Source: Streptomyces parvus
GTDB taxonomy: Bacteria; Actinomycetota; Actinomycetes; Streptomycetales; Streptomycetaceae
Direction: 5' to 3'
Assembly: GCF_014648875.1 (NCBI RefSeq)
Contig: NZ_BMRY01000002.1
Coordinates: 372,001 to 436,000 of the forward strand
DNA length: 64,000 nt
Shown: one piece after another, positions 28,017 to 36,914 of the stretch
Numbering within the stretch: the stretch's first letter is position 1
Layout: every line of letters starts with the position of its first letter
Notes under the pieces: generated by a model
What the model was told of the DNA's origin: nothing
The model's input: only the letters and a program-made list of their open reading frames with translations
Databases searched by the model: none
Position numbers and translations under genes: made by a program

Positions 28017-28724
28017 GTGCAAGGCCAGGACGGCGAGCGGGACCGGCGCGGGGCGAGGAACGGGGGCGAACCGCAGGCCGGTGCCCCGGCCTGCGGTTCG
28101 TCGGCAGAGGTTCCGGCAGGGGCTCCGGATGCGGAGCCCCGCCGCGGACGCCCCCGTTCCGCTGCGGCGGAACGGGCGATCCTGGACGCCGTGATCGCTC
28201 TCCTGGAGGCGGGCGAACCGCTCGCGGGCCTCTCCATCGAACGCATCGCGCGCACGGCGGGCGTCGGCAAGGCCACGATCTACCGCCGCTGGTCGGGAAA
28301 GGAGGAGCTGTTCGTCGACGTCGTACGCGACATGGAGCCCACCGACCCGCCCCTCTCCGGCACGGCGGGCCTCGCCGACCTCCGCGTCATGCTGGAATCC
28401 CTGCGCACCCGGGGCCTCGCCCAGCGCTCCTCGGTCCTCCTGGTCAACATCTTCGCCCAGATGAAGAGCCACCCGAAGCTGTGGGAGGAGTACCACGGCA
28501 CGGTGATCGCCCCGCGGCGTGTCGCGATGCTGGAGGCGGTGCGGCGCGCGGTGGCCGCCGGGGAACTGCGCGACGACCTCGACGTGGAGCTGATCGACGA
28601 CCTCTTCGTCGGCCCCATGCTCGTCCGTACGGTCCACCGCCCCGACGCGCCGCTGCCCGACGATCTCGCGGACCGCATCATCACCGCCCTGCTGCAGGGG
28701 CTCGCCCCCGCGGCACGAGTGTGA
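28017..28724 (+). CDS. TetR-family transcriptional regulator
   Basis: This 235-residue regulator has a long Ala/Gly/Arg-rich leader (about 45 residues, with RRGRPRS) before the TetR helix-turn-helix LSIERIARTAGVGKATIYRRW (split here at about residues 72-92). The C-terminal ligand domain is of the TetR_C_16/11 type. GTG at 28017 is preceded by GAGAGGCGG. It follows the DHA2 exporter gene in tandem and is the best candidate to bind the palindrome at 26208. Confidence 0.83.
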   Translation: MQGQDGERDRRGARNGGEPQAGAPACGSSAEVPAGAPDAEPRRGRPRSAAAERAILDAVIALLEAGEPLAGLSIERIARTAGVGKATIYRRWSGKEELFVDVVRDMEPTDPPLSGTAGLADLRVMLESLRTRGLAQRSSVLLVNIFAQMKSHPKLWEEYHGTVIAPRRVAMLEAVRRAVAAGELRDDLDVELIDDLFVGPMLVRTVHRPDAPLPDDLADRIITALLQGLAPAARV

Positions 28725-28795
28725 TCGTTCTGTCACAAGGTGCCCCGGCCGGCCCCGGGCCGGAACCCGTCGTCCCGCCACCGTCGTCCTGACCT

Positions 28796-28829
28796 CCGTA
28801 CGGGATCCCTCTACGGGATCTCCGTACGG
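28796..28829 (+). terminator. Hairpin terminator after tetR
   Basis: CCGTACGGGATCCC (28796-28809) pairs with 28815-28829 over 14 bp with one bulged T and a five-base loop. It is 72 bases after the tetR stop. Confidence 0.6.
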
Positions 28830-28948
28830 TCGTCGAACACGGGACACCGGGGGCGGCGGGCCGCCAGGTCGGCGGCGGGAAAGACGCCGCTCATCACCTA
28901 GGGTCGAGGGCGCGGCGATGTGCAGGGCAAGGCAGTGAGGACAGCGCG

Positions 28949-29974
28949 ATGGTGCAGGCGTACGGAGCGGACACGGACAACGGCAGCGCGGAGCAGCCCG
29001 GGGCCCGCGGATCCCGCTTCCGGGGCCTGTGGGACCGGCTGAGAAACGACTCGGGCTACTGGCGGCGCGGCATCCTCCTGGCCCTCTGCTCGGTCCTGCT
29101 GACCCTGCTGATGGTCGTCCACGCGCAGATCCCCAACCGGCTCGGCAACCTCGGCAGCCTCATCGAGACCTTCCTGCCGTGGGTCGCCGTCTTCATCCCG
29201 GTGCTGCTGGTCCTGGGACTGCTCCGCCGCTCCGCGACCGCCACGATCGCGCTCCTGCTGCCCGCCGTCGTCTGGCTCAACGTGTTCGGCGGCCTGCTCA
29301 CCGACAAGTCCGGCGACGGCGGCGACCTCACCGTCGCCACCCACAACGTCAACGCGGGCAACCCCGACCCCGAGGGCACCGCCCAGCAGGTCGCCGGATC
29401 CGGGGCGGACGTCGTGGCCCTCCAGGAACTCCCGGGCCGGCAGGTCTCCACGTACGAGAAGTCGCTGGCCGGCCGCTACCCGTACCACTCGGTGCAGGGC
29501 ACCGTGGGCCTGTGGAGCAAGTACCCGCTGGCCGACACCAAGCCCGTCGACATCAAGATGGGCTGGACCCGGGCGATGCGCTCGACGGTGAAGACCCCGC
29601 AGGGCGAGGTCGCGGTGTACGTGGCCCACCTGCCGTCCGTCCGCGTGAAGCTGCACGCCGGGTTCACCGCCAACCAGCGCGACGACAGCGCCGACGCGCT
29701 CGGCGAGGCCATCGCCGACGAACGCGTGGAGCGGGTCGTCCTCCTCGGCGACCTGAACGGCACGATGAACGACCGCTCGCTGAACGCGGTCACCGCGCAG
29801 ATGCGCTCCACCCAGGGCGCGGCGGGCGACGGCTTCGGCTTCAGCTGGCCCGCCTCGTTCCCCATGGCCCGGATCGACCAGATCATGGTCAAGGGCGTCG
29901 AGCCGATGGCCTCCTGGACCCTCGCGGCGACCGACAGCGACCACCTCCCGATCGCGGCCCGCGTGGAGCTGTGA
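28949..29974 (+). CDS. Endonuclease/exonuclease/phosphatase-fold protein with N-terminal membrane helices
   Basis: This 341-residue protein has three hydrophobic helices in the first 115 residues, then an EEP domain facing outside. Catalytic-fold motifs are ATHNVNAGN, VVALQELPG (Glu metal ligand), LLGDLNGTMND (catalytic Asp/Asn) and DSDHLPIAARVEL (catalytic His). Relatives cleave nucleic acids, sphingolipids or phosphoinositides. Its substrate is unknown; an extracellular nuclease or phosphodiesterase is the best guess. Confidence 0.8.
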   Translation: MVQAYGADTDNGSAEQPGARGSRFRGLWDRLRNDSGYWRRGILLALCSVLLTLLMVVHAQIPNRLGNLGSLIETFLPWVAVFIPVLLVLGLLRRSATATIALLLPAVVWLNVFGGLLTDKSGDGGDLTVATHNVNAGNPDPEGTAQQVAGSGADVVALQELPGRQVSTYEKSLAGRYPYHSVQGTVGLWSKYPLADTKPVDIKMGWTRAMRSTVKTPQGEVAVYVAHLPSVRVKLHAGFTANQRDDSADALGEAIADERVERVVLLGDLNGTMNDRSLNAVTAQMRSTQGAAGDGFGFSWPASFPMARIDQIMVKGVEPMASWTLAATDSDHLPIAARVEL

Positions 29975-30057
29975 TCACGGCCACGCAACCGCCCGTTCAC
30001 CACGCGGCATAAAACGTCTGCGACAATTTGTTCCAGTCGCATACATAAAGAAGACTC

Positions 30058-30091
30058 AGCCGTCGCCCGGCGCCACGCCGAGGCGACGGCT
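30058..30091 (+). terminator. Strong hairpin between the EEP gene and the MFS gene (terminator or attenuator)
   Basis: AGCCGTCGCC (30058-30067) pairs with GGCGACGGCT (30082-30091), and an inner CGGCG/CGCCG stem closes a three-base loop, with only one bulged A. TCTTCGTTCT follows. It ends 38 bases before the MFS start codon and lies downstream of an AT-rich stretch (30011-30053) that could hold the promoter. Confidence 0.75.
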
Positions 30092-30129
30092 CTTCGTTCT
30101 GCCCCCGCTCCGAGATTGCGAAGGTTTCC

Positions 30130-31452
30130 ATGCCCCTGGCCCTCCTCGCCCTGGCCGTGAGCGCCTTCGGCATAGGCACGACGGAGTTCGTCATGATGGG
30201 CCTGCTGCCCAACGTGGCGGACGACCTCGGCACGTCCGTGCCCACCGCCGGATACCTCGTCTCCGCGTACGCGATCGGCGTCGTCCTCGGCGCACCGCTG
30301 CTCACCGGCCTCGGCTCCCGCGTCCCGCGCAAGAAGATGCTGCTGCTCCTGATGGCGCTGTTCACCGTCGGGAACCTGGCCTCGGCGCTCGCCCCCGACT
30401 TCGGCTGGCTGGTCGTGGGCCGCCTCCTGGCCGGTCTCCCGCACGGCGCGTTCTTCGGCGTCGGCGCGGTGGTCGCCGCCCGGCTGGTCTCCGAGGGCCG
30501 CCAGGCGCGGGCGGTGGCGACGATGTTCCTCGGCCTGACGGTGGCGAACATCGTCGGCGTCCCCGCCGCCACCCTCCTCGGCCAGCACCTCGGCTGGCGG
30601 GCCACGTTCCTCGTGGTCGCGGCGATCGGGCTGGCCGCGATGGCGGCCCTGGCCCGCCTGGTCCCCAGCATCCCGGTCGAGGCCCACCAGGACGTACGCC
30701 GCGAACTGCGCGCCCTCGGCAACCGCCAGGTGCTCCTCGGCCTGCTCACCGCCGTCTTCGGCTTCGCCGGCGTCTTCGCGGTCTACTCCTACCTCTCGGC
30801 CATGACCACGAAGGCGATGGGCTTCGGCGAGTCCTCCGTGACCCTGGTCCTGGCCCTGTTCGGCATCGGCATGACTCTGGGCGCCCTCGCCGCGGGCCCC
30901 CTCACGGACCGCGCCCTGCGCCCGACGCTGTACGGCTCGCTCGGCGCCCTCGCGGTGGTCCTGGTGGCGTTCCCGTTCACGGTGCACGTGCAGTGGGCGG
31001 CGCTGGTGATGGTGGTGCTGCTGGGCGCCGTCGGCTTCATGACGACGACCCCGCTCCAGATGCTGGTGATGAACAAGGCGAAGGACGCCCCTACCCTGGC
31101 CTCCGCCTCCAACCACTCCGCCTTCAACCTGGCCAACGCGGGCGGCGCCTGGCTGGGCGGCGTGGCGATCGCGGCAGGCTGGGGCTGGACGTCCCCGGCG
31201 CTCGTGGGCGCGGTACTGGCGGTGGCGGGCCTGGCGATAGCGGCGACGGCGGGCTTCCTGGACCGGGGCGAGGGGAAGGCGTCGCGGGTGGTGGCGGCCC
31301 ACCAGTCCCGCCAGGCGCCCTCTTCGGCCCGTCCGGCGGCTGTCCCAGCCCGTCCGGCGTTTGAGGACGGAACCGGTTCGCAGAGCGGGCCCGCAGCCGA
31401 ATCCGCCAACTCCAGCCCGTCCGGCGGCCACTCCAGCCCGTCCGGCGTTTGA
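30130..31452 (+). CDS. MFS exporter, DHA1 family (chloramphenicol-exporter-like)
   Basis: This 440-residue protein has twelve helices and starts almost directly with helix 1, FGIGTTEFVMMGLLPNVA, the hallmark of the CmlR/AraJ-like group that includes streptomycete chloramphenicol exporters. Motif A-like GSRVPRKKMLLLLMA and GLPHGAFFGVGAVVAARLV fit. The C-terminal 40 residues are non-conserved; the last part (SSPSGGHSSPSGV) is translated from dispersed repeats that supply the stop codon. The start ATG at 30130 has GAAGG nearby. The hairpin before it may control expression. Confidence 0.85.
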   Translation: MPLALLALAVSAFGIGTTEFVMMGLLPNVADDLGTSVPTAGYLVSAYAIGVVLGAPLLTGLGSRVPRKKMLLLLMALFTVGNLASALAPDFGWLVVGRLLAGLPHGAFFGVGAVVAARLVSEGRQARAVATMFLGLTVANIVGVPAATLLGQHLGWRATFLVVAAIGLAAMAALARLVPSIPVEAHQDVRRELRALGNRQVLLGLLTAVFGFAGVFAVYSYLSAMTTKAMGFGESSVTLVLALFGIGMTLGALAAGPLTDRALRPTLYGSLGALAVVLVAFPFTVHVQWAALVMVVLLGAVGFMTTTPLQMLVMNKAKDAPTLASASNHSAFNLANAGGAWLGGVAIAAGWGWTSPALVGAVLAVAGLAIAATAGFLDRGEGKASRVVAAHQSRQAPSSARPAAVPARPAFEDGTGSQSGPAAESANSSPSGGHSSPSGV

Positions 31453-31515
31453 GGACGGAACCGACACGCCGGACGGGCCGGCCACCCACGTGGGGAGCCC
31501 AGCCCGTCCGGCGCT
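31330..31515 (+). repeat. Cluster of dispersed CCGTCCGGCGTTTGAGG-type repeats, partly inside the MFS gene
   Basis: Full or partial copies lie near 31336, 31346, 31409, 31433 and, in the intergenic part, 31502. Copies near 31346 and 31433 are followed by GACGGAACC. An inverted half-copy, CGCCGGACGGGC (31467-31478), pairs perfectly with 31502-31513, making a hairpin in the convergent gap before nadE that could be a bidirectional terminator. Confidence 0.78.
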
Positions 31516-31563
31516 CAGGACAAGGACGGCCGCCGGACGCCCCCCGGCAACCACCCACCCCCG

Positions 31564-33318
31564 CTACGACGACTCGCGCCAGCGATTCGTGATCGGCAAC
31601 CGCCGGTCCTTCCCGAACCCCTTCGGCGAGATCTTCGTCCCCGGCGGATACTGCCGCCGCTTGTACTCCGCCGTATCCACCATCCGCAACGTCTTCGCCA
31701 CCAGCTCCGCATCGAACCCGGCCGCGACGATCGCGTCCATCCCCTGGTCCCGGTCGACGTACAGCTCCAGGATCGCGTCCAGGACCTCGTAGTCCGGCAG
31801 CGAGTCCGTGTCGACCTGCCCCGGCCGCAGCTCCGCGCTCGGCGGCTTGGTGATCGAGGCCTCGGGGATCGGCGGGGTCTGGCCCCGCTCCTCCGCCGCC
31901 CGGTTGCGCCACTTCGCCAGCCGGAACACCGAGGACTTGTAGACGTCCTTGATCGGCCCGTACGCGCCGACCGCGTCCCCGTACAGCGTGGAGTAGCCGA
32001 CCGCCAGCTCCGACTTGTTGCCGGGCGCCAGCACGATCTGCCCCTCCTGGTTGGAGATGGCCATCAGCGTCGTCCCGCGCAGCCGGGCCTGGAGGTTCTC
32101 CTCGGCGAGCCCCGTGAGCTCCAGCGACTCCATGTACGCGTCGAACATCGGCGCGATCGGCACCGTACGGAAGTTGAGCCCGGTACGCCGCGCCAGCTCG
32201 GCCGCGTCGCCCTTGGAGTGGTCCGAGGAGTACTTCGACGGCATCGAGACCCCGTACACGTTCTGCGCACCGAGCGCATCGCACGCGATCGCCGCGCAGA
32301 TCGCCGAGTCGATGCCGCCGGAGAGCCCGATCAGCACACTGCTGAAACCGTTCTTCGCAGCGTACGCGCGGAGTCCCACGACCAGCGCCGAGTAGATCTC
32401 CTCCTCGTCCTCCAGCCGCTCCGCGTACCCGCCCGCGAGCTCCGGCCCGTACGCGGCGACCGGCTCGTCCGACAGCACGACATGGTCGATCCGCAGCCCG
32501 TCGTCAACGACCCCCGATGGTGCTTCGGCCGCTGCCGCGGGCAGCTCCAGATCGAGGATCACGCTGCCCTCGGAGAACTGCGGGGCACGGGCGATGACCT
32601 CGCCCTCCTTGTCGACGACGATCGAGTCACCGTCGAAGACCAGCTCGTCCTGACCGCCGATCATCGCCAGATAGGCCGTCGTGCAGCCGGCCTCCTGCGC
32701 CCGCTTGCGGACCAGCTCCAGCCGGGTGTCGTCCTTGTCCCGCTCGTACGGCGAGGCGTTGATCGACAGGAGCAGCCCGGCCCCGGCGGACCGGGCGGCC
32801 GGGACACGCCCGCCGTCCTGCCACAGGTCCTCGCAGATCGCGAGGGCCACGTCGATGCCGTGGACCCGCACGACGGGCATCGAGTCGCCCGGCACGAAGT
32901 ACCGGAACTCGTCGAAGACGCCGTAGTTCGGCAGGTGGTGCTTGGCGAAGTTGAGCGCGATCCCGCCGCGGTGCAGCACGGCGGCGGCGTTGCGCGGGGA
33001 ACCGGCCGGCTGGCCGTAGCGCGCCGCGGCGTGCTCGGAGCGGTCCAGGTAGCCGACGACGACCGGCAGTTCGCCGAAGCCCTCCGCGTCGAGCCGGGCG
33101 GCCAGCGCGCGGAGCGCCTGCCGCGAGGCCTCGACGAAGGACGACCGCAGGGCCAGGTCCTCGACGGGGTATCCGGTCAGCACCATCTCGGGGAACGCCA
33201 CGAGGTGGGCGCCCTGCTCGGCGGCGTGCCGGGTCCAGTGGACGATCGCCTCGGAGTTGCCGGCGAGGTCGCCGACGGTCGAGTCGATCTGATTCAGTGC
33301 GAGGCGTAGTTGAGGCAC
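31564..33318 (-). CDS. nadE: Glutamine-dependent NAD+ synthetase
   Basis: This 584-residue enzyme amidates nicotinate adenine dinucleotide to NAD+, using ammonia released from glutamine. The N-terminal nitrilase-type glutaminase domain (1-270) has Glu in AFPEMVLTGYP, Lys in FAKHHLPNYG and Cys in AICEDLW. The C-terminal synthetase domain has the P-loop LSGGIDSA. I chose GTG at 33318 (PQLRLALNQIDS), the conserved start; an upstream in-frame start exists. No ribosome site is obvious, so the message may be leaderless. Confidence 0.94.
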   Translation of the reverse strand: MPQLRLALNQIDSTVGDLAGNSEAIVHWTRHAAEQGAHLVAFPEMVLTGYPVEDLALRSSFVEASRQALRALAARLDAEGFGELPVVVGYLDRSEHAAARYGQPAGSPRNAAAVLHRGGIALNFAKHHLPNYGVFDEFRYFVPGDSMPVVRVHGIDVALAICEDLWQDGGRVPAARSAGAGLLLSINASPYERDKDDTRLELVRKRAQEAGCTTAYLAMIGGQDELVFDGDSIVVDKEGEVIARAPQFSEGSVILDLELPAAAAEAPSGVVDDGLRIDHVVLSDEPVAAYGPELAGGYAERLEDEEEIYSALVVGLRAYAAKNGFSSVLIGLSGGIDSAICAAIACDALGAQNVYGVSMPSKYSSDHSKGDAAELARRTGLNFRTVPIAPMFDAYMESLELTGLAEENLQARLRGTTLMAISNQEGQIVLAPGNKSELAVGYSTLYGDAVGAYGPIKDVYKSSVFRLAKWRNRAAEERGQTPPIPEASITKPPSAELRPGQVDTDSLPDYEVLDAILELYVDRDQGMDAIVAAGFDAELVAKTLRMVDTAEYKRRQYPPGTKISPKGFGKDRRLPITNRWRESS

Positions 33319-33441
33319 GTCCGCCAGTGTAATCGTCTTTCTGACGCGATGTCCCGGCGGGCCGGGCAAAATCTGCTCCGGCCCACCGGAACCGCAGGTG
33401 GGAGCGGCTGCCGGCGCCGCCCCACGGAGGGGCGCGGGAGG

Positions 33442-35016
33442 TCAGCCCCGGTAACCGAGGACCGTCATCATCCCCGCCTCCGCGTGGTAGACGTTGTGGC
33501 AGTGGACCATCCACAGCCCCGGATTGTCGGCGTCGAAGTCCACCGTCAACGACCGGTGCGGCAACACGACGGCGGTGTCCTTACGGGCCCCGGCGGCGTT
33601 CCCGCCGAGGGCGAAGGTGTGCCCGTGCAGATGGAGCGGATGCCACATGGCCGTCCCGTTGTCGAAGACGAGCCGCACCCGCTCGCCCGCCTCCACCGGC
33701 CGCCGCCGCTTCGCGTCGTACGGCTGCCCGTCGAAGGCCCAGTCGTACCGAGCCATTCCGCCGGTGAGCCGCATCCGGATCGTCCGGTCCGGCAGCCGGG
33801 TAGGCAGCGCCACCGACGGGTCGGGCGCGAGCCGCCCCGCCTGCACCACCTCTCCGTCCAGTTCCTTCGGCCGTACGGAGGCGGCGGGCGCGGCCCCGCC
33901 CCCGGTCCGCAGGACGGCGAGGGCGGTCGCCTTCTTCCCCTCCGCCAGGGCGGTCAGCGGGAAGACCCCGTCCCCGGCGGTGACGAGGACGTCGTACCGC
34001 TCGCCCATCCCCAGCAGCAGCGCGTCGCCCGTGGTGTGCCGGACCGGGAACCCGTCGGTGTGCGTCACGGTCATCCGGTGCCCGCCGAGGGCGACGCGGA
34101 ACGCGGTGTCGCCGCCGGCGTTGATGATCCGCAGCCGGACACGGTCACCGGGCCGCGCCCGGAACGTCTCCGGATCGTCCGCGACGCGCCCGTTGACGAG
34201 ATAGTGCGGATAGGCGACATCACCCGCGTCGCCCCCGAGCAGCTCACTGCGGGCGCCCATCATCATCCGAGAGGGCCCGCCGTCCTTCTTCTTCGGGTCC
34301 TCCTTCGACATGGTGTGCGCGCCATGATCCATCCCGCCGCTCATGCCTCCGGACAACTCGTCGAGGACGGCGTCCGGAGTGGACCCGCCCACCCCGTCGA
34401 CCCAGTCGTCGAGGACGACGACCCACTCCTTGTCGTACGCCAACGGCTCCTTCGGGTCCTCGACGATCAGCGGTGCGTACAGCCCCCGGTCCTGCTGGAC
34501 GCCGGAGTGCGGGTGGAACCAGTACGTCCCCGGATGCGGCACGGCGAACCGGTAGGCGAACTCGGCCCCCGGGGCGATGTCCCGCTGGGTCAGCCCGGGA
34601 ACCCCGTCCATGTCGTTGCGGAGCGCGAGCCCGTGCCAGTGCAGGGAGGTGGGCTGCGGAAGGTGGTTGGCCAGGGTGAGGGCGAGGATGTCCCCGGCGG
34701 TCACCCGCACCTCGCGCCCGGGCAGCCGGTCCCCGTAGGCCCAGGAGGCGACGGTGGTGCCGCCGCCCAGATCGAGCCGGGTCCGGGTGGCGGTGAGGGA
34801 GACCTTCCGTACGGGCCCGGAGCCGCGCGCCGTCTCGGCGGCCTCGACCTCCTTGCCGCCGGGCGAGACGTACGTACCGGAGTCCTGGGCCCCGCTGCCG
34901 GGGGAGTGGGCGCCGCCGTGGCCGCCGCCGTCGGAACAGGCGGCGAGGGCTCCCGTACCGGCTACGGCGAGAGCGGCGCCGAGCACGGCGCGTCGGGGGA
35001 GTTGGTGCATGGGCAT
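33442..35016 (-). CDS. Multicopper oxidase (three-domain, laccase/CueO-like)
   Basis: This 524-residue exported oxidase couples substrate or Cu(I) oxidation to oxygen reduction. A twin-Arg leader (LPRRAVLGAALAVAG) ends in LAAC, so it is probably a Tat-exported lipoprotein. Copper motifs are HWHG (TSLHWHGLAL), HPH (WFHPHSG), HPLHLHGH and HCHNVYHAEAGM. A His/Met-rich segment (GGMSGGMDHGAHTM) could bind extra copper, as in CueO. The ATG at 35016 follows GAGGTG. The upstream DUF6153 gene and the nearby DUF305 and DUF3105 genes suggest a copper or redox module. Confidence 0.9.
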   Translation of the reverse strand: MPMHQLPRRAVLGAALAVAGTGALAACSDGGGHGGAHSPGSGAQDSGTYVSPGGKEVEAAETARGSGPVRKVSLTATRTRLDLGGGTTVASWAYGDRLPGREVRVTAGDILALTLANHLPQPTSLHWHGLALRNDMDGVPGLTQRDIAPGAEFAYRFAVPHPGTYWFHPHSGVQQDRGLYAPLIVEDPKEPLAYDKEWVVVLDDWVDGVGGSTPDAVLDELSGGMSGGMDHGAHTMSKEDPKKKDGGPSRMMMGARSELLGGDAGDVAYPHYLVNGRVADDPETFRARPGDRVRLRIINAGGDTAFRVALGGHRMTVTHTDGFPVRHTTGDALLLGMGERYDVLVTAGDGVFPLTALAEGKKATALAVLRTGGGAAPAASVRPKELDGEVVQAGRLAPDPSVALPTRLPDRTIRMRLTGGMARYDWAFDGQPYDAKRRRPVEAGERVRLVFDNGTAMWHPLHLHGHTFALGGNAAGARKDTAVVLPHRSLTVDFDADNPGLWMVHCHNVYHAEAGMMTVLGYRG

Positions 35017-35083
35017 GGTGAAGACACCTCTGGAGTGCTGTGGTTCGGGTGAAGGTGAAGGGGCGGAGGTGAGACGCCCACTT

Positions 35084-35503
35084 CTAAATGCGCAGCACCG
35101 AGACGCTGGCGAGCACCGATATCGGGGGAGGCGGATTCGGTCGCAGCGCGCGCAGGAGACCCGACCCCACCGGCGTACCGAGAGGCCGCCCGTCGGCGCG
35201 GAGTCCGAGCAGCCAGGAACCGACGAGGGCGAGGCTCCAGACACCGAGGACGGCGAGGCAGACGGAGAGCGGATCCATGCCGCTCATGGGGGCATCGGCC
35301 CCGGGGGAGCCGTGCGGCGCGGGGTGCTCGCCCACGGCGTCCGGCGACTCGGACGTCGACACGGATGCCGCCGGCATCCCCGCCGGTCCGCTGTGCTCGG
35401 CCGGATGCCCGACCGTGTGCATGGTGACGATGCCGAACAGCAGGGCGGCGAACAGCATCAGCTGCCCGTACGTCACGCTCCTGCTCCGCGTCCTGCCCGC
35501 CAT
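35084..35503 (-). CDS. DUF6153 family membrane protein, Met/His-containing
   Basis: This protein of about 139 residues has an N-terminal helix (LMLFAALLFGIVTMHTVGH), a central exposed region with His and Met residues (HPAEHSGPAGMP, MSGMDPL) and a second helix (VCLAVLGVWSLALVGSWLLG). DUF6153 proteins in Streptomyces commonly sit beside copper genes. It precedes the multicopper oxidase gene on the same strand with a 67-base gap, so a metal-related surface role is inferred. ATG at 35503 is likely. Confidence 0.7.
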   Translation of the reverse strand: MAGRTRSRSVTYGQLMLFAALLFGIVTMHTVGHPAEHSGPAGMPAASVSTSESPDAVGEHPAPHGSPGADAPMSGMDPLSVCLAVLGVWSLALVGSWLLGLRADGRPLGTPVGSGLLRALRPNPPPPISVLASVSVLRI

Positions 35504-35611
35504 GCGGGCCACCCTACCCCCGGCGGGTATACGGACAGACGGCGGCCCGGCACCCCTCCACCGAGGCGGACGAGGGGCGCCGGGCAACCGCCACGCTCAC
35601 GTCGGGGCTTC

Positions 35612-36037
35612 TCAACTCCGCGAGTAGACCTTCTCGGCCCAGCCCGCGATCTGCTCCTCGGTGAGGTGCTGCGCGAGGTCGGCCTCGCTGATCATGCCGA
35701 CCAGCTTCTTGTTCTCGACGACGGGCAGCCGGCGGATGCGATGGGTCTGCATCTCCTCCAGGACCGCGTCCACATCGGCCTCCGCCTCGATCCAGCGGGG
35801 CGTGCCCTGCGCGAGATCGCCCGCCGTGACCTTCGACGGGTCGTGCCCCTTGGCCACACAGCCGACGACGATGTCGCGGTCGGTGATGATGCCGACCATC
35901 CGGTCCGAATCGCCGTCGGCCGAGACGGGCAGGGCGCCCACGTGGTGCTCGCGCATCAGCTGCGCCGCACGGTCGAGGGTCTCGTGGGCCGGGATCCAGC
36001 GGGCCCCGCTGTGCATGATGTCTTTGGCGGTCGTCAT
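35612..36037 (-). CDS. CBS-domain pair protein
   Basis: This 141-residue protein is built of two CBS motifs (about residues 1-60, AKDIMHSGARWIPAHETLD; about 70-130, AGDLAQGTPRWIEAEADVD). Together they form a Bateman module that binds adenine nucleotides or SAM. It carries no effector domain, so it probably senses energy or redox state and acts on a partner. The ATG at 36037 follows AGGAGG with ideal spacing. Confidence 0.88.
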   Translation of the reverse strand: MTTAKDIMHSGARWIPAHETLDRAAQLMREHHVGALPVSADGDSDRMVGIITDRDIVVGCVAKGHDPSKVTAGDLAQGTPRWIEAEADVDAVLEEMQTHRIRRLPVVENKKLVGMISEADLAQHLTEEQIAGWAEKVYSRS

Positions 36038-36194
36038 GGGGGATTTCCTCCTGCGTGCCGATGGCACTGCCGTACGGCCCCGAGCGCACCCATCGTCATC
36101 GGCCGGGAGGGCACGCGCGACCGCAATCACCCGTTCGGGTGCGCCGACGAGAGGACGCGAGCTGACGCGGGTCGTCCGGGCCGTGGCCCCGGGC

Positions 36195-36914
36195 TCAGGG
36201 CCGGGGCCGGGCCTTTCGCTCGGTGAGCATGTCCCGCATGAGCCCCAGCTCGGACTGCTGCCCCTCGACCATGCCCCGGGCGAGCCGCTGCTCCACCGGG
36301 ACGGTGCACCGGGAGGCGCAGGCCTCGGCCATGGCGACGCCGCCCTTGTGGTGGTCCGTCATGAGCTGGAGGTAGAAGACCTCGGCCTGCTCGCCGTCGA
36401 GGCGCGTGAGCCGCTCCAGCTCGGCGCGGGAAGCCATCCCGGCCATGAGCACACCGTCGGCGTCACCGTCCGCGTGCTGCCCGCCGTGCTGATGCCCTCC
36501 GCCACTCCCCATCCAGGCCATCGGCGGATCGTCGCCGCCCGCGACCTTGGGCAGCCCCCACAGGTCCAGCCATCCCAGAAGCATCCCGCGCTGGTTGGCC
36601 TGGGTGTTGGCGATGTCGTACGCGAGACGGCGGACGTCCTCGTCCTCCGTACGGTCGCGGACGATGAACGACATCTCGACGGCCTGCTGATGGTGGACGG
36701 CCATGTCCCGGGCGAACCCGGCGTCGGCGGAGTCCGCGGCGGGCGCACCGGCCGCGCGGGGCGCCGGGGCGTCCTCGCGGGCGGAGGCGACGGCGGCGGC
36801 CCCGGCAAAGAGCAGGGCCAGGACCACGGCGGCCCCGGACGCCCACCGGACGCGCGCGGTCTTCCGCCGCTCGGCACCGGTGGCCGGGTCCGTGGGCTCC
36901 GTCGTGCCGGTCAC
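36195..36914 (-). CDS. DUF305 family secreted protein
   Basis: This 239-residue protein has one N-terminal membrane anchor (AAVVLALLFAGAAAVASA) and an external helical DUF305 domain. It carries conserved His/Met-rich helices: DMAVHHQQAVEM, MGSGGGHQHGGQHAD and MTDHHKGGVAMAEA. Relatives accompany copper or silver handling genes, and the ferritin-like fold suggests metal binding. The ATG overlaps the stop of the upstream DUF3105 gene by four bases, so the two are co-translated. Confidence 0.87.
   Translation of the reverse strand: MTGTTEPTDPATGAERRKTARVRWASGAAVVLALLFAGAAAVASAREDAPAPRAAGAPAADSADAGFARDMAVHHQQAVEMSFIVRDRTEDEDVRRLAYDIANTQANQRGMLLGWLDLWGLPKVAGGDDPPMAWMGSGGGHQHGGQHADGDADGVLMAGMASRAELERLTRLDGEQAEVFYLQLMTDHHKGGVAMAEACASRCTVPVEQRLARGMVEGQQSELGLMRDMLTERKARPRP

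Noticed and set aside
30028..30048. Leader peptide before the MFS exporter (TTG to TAA, six codons)
   Set aside because: No ribosome site, a TTG start and no codons suggestive of a stalling peptide; ribosome-driven attenuation is therefore not supported even if the hairpin is an attenuator.
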